A stretch of DNA of 40,365 bases, taken from an uncultured Eubacteriales bacterium. Lineage in GTDB: Bacteria > Bacillota > Clostridia > Christensenellales > CAG-138. The DNA is taken from NCBI GenBank assembly GCA_902797145.1, contig CADBRR010000062.1:1-40365 (forward strand), written 5' to 3'. The notes under the pieces are model-generated. The model did not search any database and was not told the DNA's origin. It saw only the letters and a list, made by a program, of their open reading frames with translations. Positions within the stretch are counted from its first letter, which is position 1, and the number at the start of each line of letters is the position of its first letter. Below, in pieces: positions 18,773 to 27,331 of the stretch. The position numbers and the translations under genes were made by a program.

Positions 18773-21700
18773 ATGAAAGATTTTGTTCATCTTCATGTTC
18801 ATACACAGTATAGCTTGCTCGATGGTGCAGCAAGGATAAACGACCTCGTTGCAAAAGCAAAAGAGCTGTCTATGAGTGCAATGGCAATAACAGATCATGG
18901 CTCAATGTATGGTGTTATTGATTTTTATAAAGCTTGTAAAGCTAATGGAATCAAACCTATACTTGGTATGGAAGCATATGTTGCGCCTCGAAGCTTATAT
19001 GAGAAAAGTGGAGTTCGTGAATATGCGCATCTTATTCTACTTGCAAAAAATAATGATGGATATAAAAATTTAATGAAATTATCATCTATTGCTTTCGTCG
19101 ATGGTTTTTATTATAAACCAAGAATAGATTATGATGTGCTAGAAAAATATCATGAAGGTCTTGTTTGCCTTTCTGCTTGCCTTGCAGGTGATATACCGAA
19201 TAAACTTTTGCATAATAGAGATGATGAAGCAGAAAAGCTTGCGTTGAGGCTTAAAAATATATTTAAGGATGATTTCTATATAGAACTTCAGAATCATGGA
19301 ATACCAGAACAGCTTTATGTCTTGCCTAAACTAAATGCGCTTGCTGAAAAATTAAATATTAAAACGGTTGCAACAAATGATATTCATTATGTAACGAAAG
19401 ATGATGCTGAAGCGCAGGATATACTTCTTTGTATACAGACAGGAAGATTTGTAGATGAAGAAAACAGGATGAGAATGTCTGCAGATGAATTTTATCTTAA
19501 AAGCTATGATGAAATGGAGCAGAGCTTGTTCAACTATAAGGAATCCCTTGAAACAACTCTTGAAATTGCAGAAAAATGCAATGTAGAAATAGAATTTGGT
19601 AAAAGGCATTTGCCGGGATTTGAAGCACCCGATGGATTGACGAACCCTGAATATCTCAAAAAGCTATGTATGGAAGGCTTGCATAGAAGATACTCAGAAT
19701 ACAAAGATAAAGAAGAATTGCTAAAAAGACTTGAATTTGAACTTTCTGTAATTGAGAATATGGGCTTTGTCGATTACTTCCTTATTGTGTGGGATTTTAT
19801 CAATTATGCAAAGACAAACGATATACAGGTGGGACCGGGTAGAGGAAGTGCAGCAGGAAGCATAGTTGCTTATACGCTTGGAATAACAGATATTGACCCA
19901 ATTAAAAATGATTTGATTTTTGAACGTTTCCTTAATCCTGAACGAGTGTCTATGCCTGATATTGATATTGATTTCTGCTATGAAAGGCGACAGGAAGTCA
20001 TTGACTATGTTGTTAGAAAATACGGAAGCGATCACGTTTCACAGATTATTACGTTCGGAACAATGGCTGCAAGGGCTGTTATAAGGGATGTTGGTAGAGT
20101 TTTACGAATCCCTTATGGAGAAGTAGATAAAGTTGCAAAGCTTGTTCCGAACGAGCTTAATATAACATTAAAAAAGGCGCTTGATGAATCGCCTGACTTG
20201 AAAAAACTTTATGAAGAAAATCAAGATATAAGAAAAGTCCTTAATCTTTCAATGAAGCTTGAAGGATTGCCTCGTCATGCCTCGACACACGCAGCAGGGG
20301 TCGTAATTTCAGCTAAACCAACAGTTGAATATGTGCCGCTTCAGAGAAATGATGATGTAATAACGACACAGTTTGCAAAAGAAACTGTTGAAGAACTTGG
20401 ATTGCTGAAAATGGACTTTCTCGGATTAAGAACTCTTACTGTTATTCGAGATACACTTGATTTCATAAGAGAACGTGGCGAAACTCCACCCGATTTTAGC
20501 AAGTTAGAGTTTAATGATGAAAATGTTTACAAATTGATTTCAAGCGGTGATACAGATGGCGTATTTCAGCTTGAATCATCAGGAATGCGTCAGTTTATGA
20601 TGCAGCTAAAACCTGACTGCTTTGAAGACATAATCGCAGGAATATCGCTTTATAGACCGGGACCTATGGACCAGATACCACGATATATAGAGGGAAAAAA
20701 TGATTCGGGTAAAGTAAAGTACGAAAATGAAAAACTCAGAAGTATACTTGCAAACACATATGGTTGTATGGTTTATCAGGAACAAGTTATGCAGATAGTT
20801 CGTGATATTGCAGGATATTCGCTTGGCAGAAGCGATATGGTTCGTCGTGCGATGGCAAAGAAAAAGCAAGATGTGATGGCGAAAGAGCGTGAGTATTTTA
20901 TTAACGGAATAGTTGATGATAATGGGAATGTAGTTGTTCCGGGTGCAGTTCGTAATGGTGTTGATGCAAAGACGGCGAATGCTATATTTGATGAAATGAT
21001 GGATTTTGCATCATACGCTTTTAATAAATCTCATGCTGCCGCATATGCTGTTGTTGCGTATAGAACAGCATACCTGCGCTATTATTACCCTGTTGAATTT
21101 ATAACAGCATTGCTTAATAGCTTTATTAGCAATACAGATAAAATAGTTGAATACATAAACTCTGCTATAAAGCATGGAATTAAAATTCTTCCGCCTGATG
21201 TTAATAAAAGCTATTCAAGGTTCTCGGTAGAAAATGGTTCAATAAGAATAGGAATGGCTTCTATAAAAAATGTTGGCGAGGGCGCAATAGATGAAATTAT
21301 AACCGAAAGAAAGAACAATGGTTTATTTAAGGATTTCAATGATTTTATTGTTAGAAGTGAAAGCCTTAAAAAACGTATGCTTGAAGGACTTATAAAGGCA
21401 GGTTGCTTTGATGCTATGGGATATAAGCGCTCACAGCTTCTTTCAATATACGAAAAAGCACTTGATATGGCTTCAAACGATAGAAAGCAAAAGGTTGGTG
21501 GACAGCTGTCATTGTTCGACTTTGCGCCAGAAGAAATAAAGGTTGAAGCAGGTGTGAAAATACCAGATATTCCAGAGTATAACAAGCGAGTAATTCTCTC
21601 TAACGAAAAAGAAGCGATAGGCTTTTATATAAGTGGACATCCCCTGAGTGAATATAATGAGATTGTCGAAAAGATGAAAGTAACAACCGTCGATATAAAC

Positions 21701-22231
21701 GAAGCTGACGGGACAGGAAAAATAAAAGACGGCGAGACGATACAAATTTGTGGAATTATAACGCAGATGAAGAGCAGACCAATGAAAAGTGGTAATGGGT
21801 ATATGGGATATGGCGTTATAGAAGATTTAAAAGGCTCAAGCGAATTTATAGTATTTTCATCTTTATTAAACAAATTCTCAAGCGTTTTGAATGTTGATAG
21901 TATTGTTGTATTGACAGGTAGATTGAGTATGAGGGAAGATCAACCTAATTCTATCGTGCTTGATGATGTTGTTATGGCAGATGTATTTTTAAATGATAAT
22001 AAAGAAATTAAGGACAAAAAACTCTACTTAAAGCTTAATGAACAGATATTTCCTAAAATACTTGAGCTTTTGAAAAAATTTAAGGGCGAAATACCTGTTG
22101 CGTTATACTTTGAAGACACGAACAAGAAAAAAATTGTACCTGAAGATTATTATGTTAGCGCTGATGATGGATGCTTAAAAGTTCTCAAAGCAGCGCTGGG
22201 CGATGATAATGTAAAATTAGTAGTTAAATAA
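18773..22231 (+). CDS. dnaE: DNA polymerase III subunit alpha (DnaE)
   Basis: This is a C-family replicative DNA polymerase of 1152 aa. The PHP domain comes first (FVHLHVHTQYSLLDG; ITDHGSMYG), with the metal-binding histidines kept. The palm domain holds the catalytic aspartates in PDIDIDF (395-401), preceded by VGPGRGSAAGS. Then come the fingers and helix-hairpin-helix region, with SHAAAYAVVAYRTAYL, and a C-terminal OB-fold domain (ETIQICGIITQMKSRP). In Bacillota with PolC, DnaE extends primers, mainly on the lagging strand; whether PolC is present cannot be seen here. The start at 18773 is almost joined to the whiA stop. Confidence 0.97.
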   Translation: MKDFVHLHVHTQYSLLDGAARINDLVAKAKELSMSAMAITDHGSMYGVIDFYKACKANGIKPILGMEAYVAPRSLYEKSGVREYAHLILLAKNNDGYKNLMKLSSIAFVDGFYYKPRIDYDVLEKYHEGLVCLSACLAGDIPNKLLHNRDDEAEKLALRLKNIFKDDFYIELQNHGIPEQLYVLPKLNALAEKLNIKTVATNDIHYVTKDDAEAQDILLCIQTGRFVDEENRMRMSADEFYLKSYDEMEQSLFNYKESLETTLEIAEKCNVEIEFGKRHLPGFEAPDGLTNPEYLKKLCMEGLHRRYSEYKDKEELLKRLEFELSVIENMGFVDYFLIVWDFINYAKTNDIQVGPGRGSAAGSIVAYTLGITDIDPIKNDLIFERFLNPERVSMPDIDIDFCYERRQEVIDYVVRKYGSDHVSQIITFGTMAARAVIRDVGRVLRIPYGEVDKVAKLVPNELNITLKKALDESPDLKKLYEENQDIRKVLNLSMKLEGLPRHASTHAAGVVISAKPTVEYVPLQRNDDVITTQFAKETVEELGLLKMDFLGLRTLTVIRDTLDFIRERGETPPDFSKLEFNDENVYKLISSGDTDGVFQLESSGMRQFMMQLKPDCFEDIIAGISLYRPGPMDQIPRYIEGKNDSGKVKYENEKLRSILANTYGCMVYQEQVMQIVRDIAGYSLGRSDMVRRAMAKKKQDVMAKEREYFINGIVDDNGNVVVPGAVRNGVDAKTANAIFDEMMDFASYAFNKSHAAAYAVVAYRTAYLRYYYPVEFITALLNSFISNTDKIVEYINSAIKHGIKILPPDVNKSYSRFSVENGSIRIGMASIKNVGEGAIDEIITERKNNGLFKDFNDFIVRSESLKKRMLEGLIKAGCFDAMGYKRSQLLSIYEKALDMASNDRKQKVGGQLSLFDFAPEEIKVEAGVKIPDIPEYNKRVILSNEKEAIGFYISGHPLSEYNEIVEKMKVTTVDINEADGTGKIKDGETIQICGIITQMKSRPMKSGNGYMGYGVIEDLKGSSEFIVFSSLLNKFSSVLNVDSIVVLTGRLSMREDQPNSIVLDDVVMADVFLNDNKEIKDKKLYLKLNEQIFPKILELLKKFKGEIPVALYFEDTNKKKIVPEDYYVSADDGCLKVLKAALGDDNVKLVVK

Positions 22232-22244
22232 ATGAGGTAATAAA

Positions 22245-23615
22245 ATGAGCTTACCATTAAATAAAAATGATGATATTGTCCTTGAAATCTCCGCAATGGG
22301 TTCGGAAGGACAGGGAATAGGCAGATATGAAGGACTTGCAGTTTTCGTCAATGGCGCAATTGTTGGAGAAAAAGTAAATGTTCATATAATTAAAGTTACT
22401 AAAACTTATGCTGTTGGAAAGCTTGTTGAAGTTATTGAGGCAAGCGAAGATAGGCGTGTTCCCAAGTGCGAAATATTCAATAAATGCGGAGGCTGTTCGC
22501 TCCAGCATATGAATTATGAAGCACAGCTTGAATTTAAACGACAGAGAGTTGAAGATGCAATAAGGCGAATTGGAGGAATTGATTATATTGATGTTCTGCC
22601 AACTATAGGTATGTTTGACGCATATCATTATAGAAATAAAGGCAGTTTCCCATTTGCAAATGTAGATGGCAAAACTGAAATGGGGTTCTTTGCTGCAAAA
22701 AGCCATAGATTGATTCCTGTAAATGATTGTATTATTCAGAATGAATCAATTATGAATGTTGTAAAAACTGTAAGGGAATGGGCAAAAAAGTATTCAATTA
22801 GCGCTTATGATGAAATAAATCATAGAGGTGTTTTAAGACACGCTGTTGCAAGAATTTCTTCATACAGTAAAATCGTACTTGTAATTGTTACGACAGGTGC
22901 TCTGCCACATAAACAGGAACTTTTAGATATGGTGAATGCTTCCTGCAAAGATGTTATTGGAATAATCCATAACATAAATAAAGAAAAAACAAATGTCATA
23001 CTCGGAAATAAATATATAAAATTATGGGGCGAAGAAAAGCTAAAAGAAAATATATGTGGAATTGAATTTGAAGTCAGTCCATCATCGTTTTTGCAGGTAA
23101 ACCATGAACAGACTGAAAAGCTGTATAATAAGGCTATTGATTTTCTTGAACCGAGATTGGAAGATAAAATAGCTGATATTTATTGCGGAATTGGAACTAT
23201 ATCGCTACTTGTAGCAAAAAAAGTAAAAAGCGTTATAGGCATTGAATATGTATCTGATGCAGTTGAAAATGCAAAAAATAATGCAAGGCTAAATAATATT
23301 AAGAATGCAGAATTTATTTGTGGCGAAGCTGAAAAAGTATTGCCAGAGCTTGTAAATAGTGGACTTGATGTAGACGGAGTTATTCTGGACCCGCCACGCA
23401 AAGGCTGTGATAAAGCGCTTATTGATGCACTTTTAAAATGCAAACCGAAGAAAATTGTTTATGTTTCATGCGATGCATCTACGCTTGCAAGGGATTTGAA
23501 AATTCTGTGCGAAAGCAAATATAGACTCGAAAAAGTACAGCCTGTGGATATGTTTATGCAGACACATAGTATCGAAACAGTAGTTCGTTTAACATTGAAT
23601 AATATGTATGAATAG
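22245..23615 (+). CDS. rlmCD: 23S rRNA (uracil-5-)-methyltransferase, RlmCD/RumA family
   Basis: This SAM-dependent RNA m5U methyltransferase has 456 aa. An N-terminal TRAM domain (about 5-65) is followed by the 4Fe-4S cysteines Cys75, Cys81, Cys84 and Cys162 (KCEIFNKCGGCSLQH). The Rossmann domain has ADIYCGIGTISLL as SAM motif and DPPRKGCDK. The catalytic nucleophile is Cys409 in YVSCDASTLARD. In B. subtilis the single enzyme RlmCD methylates U747 and U1939 of 23S rRNA. The position specificity here is not visible, and a second homologue elsewhere would change the name. Confidence 0.92.
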   Translation: MSLPLNKNDDIVLEISAMGSEGQGIGRYEGLAVFVNGAIVGEKVNVHIIKVTKTYAVGKLVEVIEASEDRRVPKCEIFNKCGGCSLQHMNYEAQLEFKRQRVEDAIRRIGGIDYIDVLPTIGMFDAYHYRNKGSFPFANVDGKTEMGFFAAKSHRLIPVNDCIIQNESIMNVVKTVREWAKKYSISAYDEINHRGVLRHAVARISSYSKIVLVIVTTGALPHKQELLDMVNASCKDVIGIIHNINKEKTNVILGNKYIKLWGEEKLKENICGIEFEVSPSSFLQVNHEQTEKLYNKAIDFLEPRLEDKIADIYCGIGTISLLVAKKVKSVIGIEYVSDAVENAKNNARLNNIKNAEFICGEAEKVLPELVNSGLDVDGVILDPPRKGCDKALIDALLKCKPKKIVYVSCDASTLARDLKILCESKYRLEKVQPVDMFMQTHSIETVVRLTLNNMYE

Positions 23616-24273
23616 TGATACAATAAAAAGAAAAGTTAATGAATTAAAAAATGTTTTATCATCTTGTATCTATCCAAAAGGATTTTGTTGCGAAATATGT
23701 GAAAATGAAAGTGATAATATAAGGGATGGAATATGCGATGAATGTAAGGATAAACTCGTACCTTTTATTGGCAATTTTACAATTCAATATATTGATGAAG
23801 TATATTCGATGTTCGTATATAACGATGCATCAAGGGGATTAATTTTAAAGTTTAAAAGTGGAAATAGGACATATTTAGCAGAGTTTTTTGTGAATTTTAT
23901 GGTAGTTCCTAAATCATGGGATTATGATGTAATAGTTCCTGTACCCAGTAAGGAATCATCAAGGTTAAAGCGAGGATTCAGCCAATGCGATTTGCTTGCT
24001 GAGGAACTATCAAAGAAGACAAATAAACCTTGTGATTTAAAATGCTTAAAGTTCATAAAGGAAACGGAAGACCAGAAAACGCTTACACGAAAGGAACGAG
24101 AAAAGAACTTGAAAAATGCTATCGTATCTGTAAAAAGCGTAGAAGGTAAAAATATATTGCTTGTCGATGATATAAGAACAACAGGCAATACTTTAAAAGA
24201 ATGCGCACGTGCCTTGAAAAAACAGGGTGCGAATAAAATCTATGCAGTTACTTGCTGCGCAGATGTAATATAA
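23608..24273 (+). CDS. comFC: ComF-family phosphoribosyltransferase-like protein (ComFC)
   Basis: A 221-residue protein with an N-terminal zinc finger (Cys28, Cys31, Cys43, Cys46) and a phosphoribosyltransferase fold carrying the PRPP loop ILLVDDIRTTGNTL. The block SRLKRGFSQCDLLA is typical of the ComF family. ComFC supports DNA uptake in naturally competent bacteria and is also found widely in non-competent ones. No comFA helicase gene is beside it. It overlaps the upstream gene by 8 bases, so they are co-translated. Confidence 0.9.
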   Translation: MNSDTIKRKVNELKNVLSSCIYPKGFCCEICENESDNIRDGICDECKDKLVPFIGNFTIQYIDEVYSMFVYNDASRGLILKFKSGNRTYLAEFFVNFMVVPKSWDYDVIVPVPSKESSRLKRGFSQCDLLAEELSKKTNKPCDLKCLKFIKETEDQKTLTRKEREKNLKNAIVSVKSVEGKNILLVDDIRTTGNTLKECARALKKQGANKIYAVTCCADVI

Positions 24274-24294
24274 TATTTTTAGGAGGAATTTTTT

Positions 24295-24837
24295 ATGGCA
24301 ACAAATAAGTATGCAGGCACACAGACAGAAAAAAATCTTGAGGCAGCATTTGCTGGCGAATCACAGGCAAGGAATAAGTATACTTACTTTGCATCAAAGG
24401 CAAAGAAGGAGGGTTATGAACAGATAGCTGCTATGTTCCTTAAAACAGCAGACAACGAGAAAGAACACGCAAAGATGTGGTTTAAGGAACTTAATGGAAT
24501 AGGAAATACTTGTGAAAACCTCAATGCAGCAGCAGATGGCGAAAACTATGAATGGACAGATATGTATGAAGAATTTGCAAAGACTGCAGAGCAAGAAGGT
24601 TTTATAGAACTTGCAAAAAAGTTCAGACTTGTAGGTGCTATCGAGAAACACCATGAAGAAAGATATCGTGCGCTTCTTCGTAACATTGAAGCAATGGAAG
24701 TTTTCAGCAAGAGCGAAGTTAAGATTTGGGAATGCCGTAACTGTGGTCATATAGTAGTTGGAACGAAAGCACCTGAAAAATGTCCGGTATGCGATCATCC
24801 GCAAAGCTACTTCGAAATCAATGCAGAAAATTATTGA
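24295..24837 (+). CDS. rbr: Rubrerythrin
   Basis: Rubrerythrin is a non-haem diiron peroxidase that reduces hydrogen peroxide to water in anaerobes. The ferritin-like diiron domain (residues 1-135) has ligand motifs around Glu22 ([11 protein letters not shown]), DNEKEHAK with His58, and IEKHHEERY. The C-terminal rubredoxin-like domain has two CxxC pairs (Cys147/Cys150 and Cys163/Cys166) for one iron. The 180 residues are near the family norm. A perfect AGGAGG precedes the start, which suggests high expression. It is 21 bases after comFC. Confidence 0.97.
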   Translation: MATNKYAGTQTEKNLEAAFAGESQARNKYTYFASKAKKEGYEQIAAMFLKTADNEKEHAKMWFKELNGIGNTCENLNAAADGENYEWTDMYEEFAKTAEQEGFIELAKKFRLVGAIEKHHEERYRALLRNIEAMEVFSKSEVKIWECRNCGHIVVGTKAPEKCPVCDHPQSYFEINAENY

Positions 24838-24923
24838 TTTGAAATAAATTTTATATTCACGTTTCTTCAGGAAAAAAACGGAAACAATATAAATTGATTC
24901 TAACTTGAAGGAGCGTGATTTTT

Positions 24924-25049
24924 TTGAAAATAAAAAGATTTATAAACGGTGTAGAAATTTACGGAGAAATGCCTGAAATAAAAATATCAAACAACGATGT
25001 AATAAGAATAATTAAAGGAGTGCAAAGTAAAATAAATGTTTCAGAGTAA
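24924..25049 (+). CDS. 41-residue small protein upstream of the recombinase (TTG start)
   Basis: A TTG start 10 bases after a strong GAAGGAG (24907-24913) opens a 41-codon frame ending at TAA 25047. Its last 14 bases overlap the recombinase start, so it could couple translation. The product is basic and begins MKIKRFINGVEIYG (TTG read as Met). The family is not recognised. Two ideas: it assists the recombinase as a directionality factor, or it is a decayed sigG 5' end. For the latter, VEIYG resembles the VEICG near the start of SigG, and ISNNDVIRIIKGVQ has a helix pattern like the one that follows there. Neither is proven. Confidence 0.5.
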   Translation: MKIKRFINGVEIYGEMPEIKISNNDVIRIIKGVQSKINVSE

Positions 25050-26424
25050 GTATGCTGCACTCTATATTAGAGTATCTACGGAAAATCAGGCTGAAGAGGG
25101 ATACTCTGTTCAGGCACAAACCGAAAAGCTTATTGCATACTGTAAAATTAAAGAAATAAGCAATTATGAGCTTTATGTAGATGCTGGTTTTACAGGCAGC
25201 AATCTGAATCGTCCTGAAATGCAAAGGTTGATATGTGATGCAAACGACGGTAAAGTAAGCCACATTATCGTTTATAAACTTGACAGACTATCAAGAAGCC
25301 AAAAAGATACTCTTTATCTTATTGAAGATGTTTTTATTCCTAACGAAATAAGCTTTATTTCAATAAATGAAAATATGGATACTTCAACTTCATACGGCAG
25401 GGCAATGATTGGCATTTTATCAGCTTTTGCACAGCTTGAAAGAGAAAATATCTTTATGCGTACAAGGATGGGTATGCTTGAAAGGGTTAAGCAAGGATAT
25501 TGGATGGGTGGAGGAAGAGTACCGTACGGATATGATTATGACAGACAAAGTGGAGTAATTGTTCCAAATAATGATGCTGAAAAGGTCAAACTTGCATATG
25601 ATTTGTATATAAAGGGGTATTCTGCGAACAGAATAGCAAAAATTATTGGCTTAAAATATGATAGGCTTGTAATGCAAATTCTGTGTCGCAAGAGTAATAC
25701 GGGAGCAATAGTTTTTAATGGCGTGGAATATAAGGGACTTCATGAGGCAATAGTATCAGAGGAAACATACGAAAAAGCAATGCAGAAAATGCGTGAACGT
25801 TCAAGAAATCGTATTACAAGTGGTTCGAATTTGCTTGCAGGACTATGCTTTTGCGGTGAATGTGGTGCGAGAATGCGATATCAGAAGTGGAATAAATACG
25901 GAGATAAAAAAATAGTATGCTATTCGCACGATAAGAGTAAAACTCATATGGTAAAGTCAGAAGAATGCACGAATAAGGGTGTGTGGGCAAAGGATATTGA
26001 AAAGGTTATAATTGATGATTTGTTCAGAATATCTGCTGATATGAGCGAAGAAGACACAAATGAAGAAAATGTTTTCCATGACCCTGTAAAAATTCTAACT
26101 GATCAATATAAAACTGTTCAAATGAAGCTTGAAAGACTATATAATCTGTATGCGCAAAGCGGAACGGAAACTCTGTTAAAAACGATACAGCAAAATGAAA
26201 AAGAACTTCAAAGCATTTCAGATGAAATTAAGCGTGAAAACAAAAACAGTGTGGGAAGAAAAAGACTTGATGAACTCAAAGAAAAGTTTTCCGATATTTC
26301 AAACTGTTGGGATTATCTATCAGATATGGAACGGCAAGCCCTTATTCGTGATTGCGTAGAAAAAATAATAATATCAAATGATGATATTGAAATTAAGTAC
26401 AAATTTAATTTCGCAAAAATATAA
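25036..26424 (+). CDS. Serine site-specific recombinase (large resolvase/SpoIVCA type)
   Basis: A 462-residue serine recombinase. The catalytic N-terminal domain (about 5-150) has the nucleophile Ser14 in YIRVSTENQ, with KLDRLSRS and SAFAQLERE. The Recombinase domain (about 155-255, GGRVPYGYDYD) and a zinc ribbon (Cys273, Cys276, Cys295, Cys311) follow, then a predicted coiled coil (about 355-425) used for synapsis control. The relatives include phage integrases and SpoIVCA/SpoIVCA-like proteins that excise the skin element from sigK. Its stop codon lies in an inverted repeat at which the sigG frame begins. No other phage or transposon genes adjoin it. No start RBS is needed if it is coupled to the small ORF; AAAGGAG at about 25014-25020 is rather far. 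Confidence 0.93.
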   Translation: MFQSKYAALYIRVSTENQAEEGYSVQAQTEKLIAYCKIKEISNYELYVDAGFTGSNLNRPEMQRLICDANDGKVSHIIVYKLDRLSRSQKDTLYLIEDVFIPNEISFISINENMDTSTSYGRAMIGILSAFAQLERENIFMRTRMGMLERVKQGYWMGGGRVPYGYDYDRQSGVIVPNNDAEKVKLAYDLYIKGYSANRIAKIIGLKYDRLVMQILCRKSNTGAIVFNGVEYKGLHEAIVSEETYEKAMQKMRERSRNRITSGSNLLAGLCFCGECGARMRYQKWNKYGDKKIVCYSHDKSKTHMVKSEECTNKGVWAKDIEKVIIDDLFRISADMSEEDTNEENVFHDPVKILTDQYKTVQMKLERLYNLYAQSGTETLLKTIQQNEKELQSISDEIKRENKNSVGRKRLDELKEKFSDISNCWDYLSDMERQALIRDCVEKIIISNDDIEIKYKFNFAKI

Positions 26425-26441
26425 TCATGCCGATGATTATA
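26420..26441 (+). other. Probable recombination (att) site at the sigG junction
   Basis: TATAATCAT (26420-26428) and ATGATTATA (26433-26441) are perfect inverted arms around GCCG. A symmetric site of about 20 bp with a central dinucleotide (here CC) fits a serine recombinase crossover. The right arm is sigG coding sequence (Met-Ile-Ile of PMIIGE). The left arm contains the recombinase stop and cannot encode the normal sigG residues. The homology breakpoint thus coincides with the dyad centre. The partner site is not in the window. Confidence 0.6.
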
Positions 26442-26918
26442 GGTGAAATTAGAAGACATTTGAGGGATAATAATTCAGTAAGAGTTAGCAGATCTATAAG
26501 GGATACAGCGTATAAAGCTTTGCAAGTAAGGATAAAGCTTAGCGAAAAACTTATGCGTGAGCCTACAAATGAAGAGATAGCAAAAGAGCTTGAAATCTGT
26601 GTCGAAGATGTCAATCAGGCACTTGATGCAATACAAGATCCAATGTCTTTATACGAACCTGTATATCACGATGACGGAGATGCAATACTTGTAATGGATC
26701 AGGTGAAGGATTCAAGAAATACTGATGAACAATGGCTTGATACTATATCTATAAAAGATGGTATGAGTAGGCTTCACGATAGGGAAAGAAGAATAATTCA
26801 GCTCAGGTTCTTTGACGGAAAAACTCAGGTTGAAGTAGCTGACAGCATAGGCATTTCTCAGGCACAAGTATCGAGGCTTGAAAAGAGTGCACTTGAGCAT
26901 ATGAAAAAATATATTTAA
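26427..26918 (+). CDS. sigG: 3' portion of sporulation sigma factor SigG, lacking region 2
   Basis: The 163 codons match SigG from the PMIIGEIRR block to the end. Region 3 (RVSRSIRDTAYKALQVR; LDAIQDPMSLYEPVY) and region 4 with its helix-turn-helix (TQVEVADSIGISQAQVSRLE, 134-153) are intact. The residues RDTAYKAL and AIQDPMSL point to SigG rather than SigF. Full SigG is about 260 aa, so about 96 N-terminal codons including region 2 (core binding and -10 recognition) are missing. The ATG at 26427 has no ribosome binding site and stands where Val of the conserved AVPMIIG should be. No frameshift or stop interrupts the fragment, so it seems under selection. It may be joined to a distant 5' half by recombination during sporulation; a recent pseudogene is the alternative. 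Confidence 0.88.
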   Translation: MPMIIGEIRRHLRDNNSVRVSRSIRDTAYKALQVRIKLSEKLMREPTNEEIAKELEICVEDVNQALDAIQDPMSLYEPVYHDDGDAILVMDQVKDSRNTDEQWLDTISIKDGMSRLHDRERRIIQLRFFDGKTQVEVADSIGISQAQVSRLEKSALEHMKKYI

Positions 26919-26946
26919 TAATTCTATTAATTTTGTAATACCGCAG

Positions 26947-26954
26947 CATACATT
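26947..26954 (+). promoter_or_regulatory. Sigma-E-like -10 element upstream of yqfC
   Basis: CATACATT fits the sigma-E -10 consensus CATACANT exactly. It lies 55 bases before the yqfC start. A convincing -35 is not visible. In B. subtilis, yqfC and yqfD are in the sigma-E regulon, which supports the call. Confidence 0.5.
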
Positions 26955-27008
26955 AAATAATATAGTTTGAAACATATCATATATTATTTAATGAATGGAG
27001 GCGGTATT

Positions 27009-27314
27009 ATGCGTAAAAAAAGAAAGATAAAGGATAAGAACAGCAAAAAGTATGTTTTAAAAAAACGCATTTATGATTCTATGGATATACCATTTGAACT
27101 AATTGATGGAATTATGCGCATTACACTTTATGATAACAGCAAATTGTATATTGAAAGTCATAAAGGGATTATTGAGTATACAAATGATTCTGTGCGACTG
27201 AATACGGATATTTCCATTCTTGCTATAAAAGGCGATAATTTAGTTCTTGATGAACTGAGCATGGAAAAAGTGATTGTATCAGGTAAAATTAATTCGATTG
27301 AATTTGTTTATTAA
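27009..27314 (+). CDS. yqfC: Sporulation protein YqfC
   Basis: A basic 101-residue protein of the YabP/YqfC family. The family core is seen as IYDSMDIPFELIDGIMRITLYDNSKLYIESHKGI. YqfC is made in the mother cell under sigma-E and has no established biochemical role. The start was placed at 27009 because GGAGG (26997-27001) is seven bases upstream; an in-frame ATG at 26967 has no ribosome binding site and would add 14 unrelated residues. yqfD follows after 17 bases. Confidence 0.88.
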   Translation: MRKKRKIKDKNSKKYVLKKRIYDSMDIPFELIDGIMRITLYDNSKLYIESHKGIIEYTNDSVRLNTDISILAIKGDNLVLDELSMEKVIVSGKINSIEFVY

Positions 27315-27331
27315 ATAAAATTGAGGTAAAT

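Noticed and set aside
24838-26424. Complete prophage or insertion sequence
   Set aside because: Only a recombinase and one small ORF are present; no transposase, capsid or terminal-repeat pair was found.
25036-26918. Recombinase-sigma fusion protein
   Set aside because: The two frames differ and the recombinase has its own stop at 26422-26424.
26967-27008. Earlier yqfC start
   Set aside because: No ribosome binding site; GGAGG stands before 27009.
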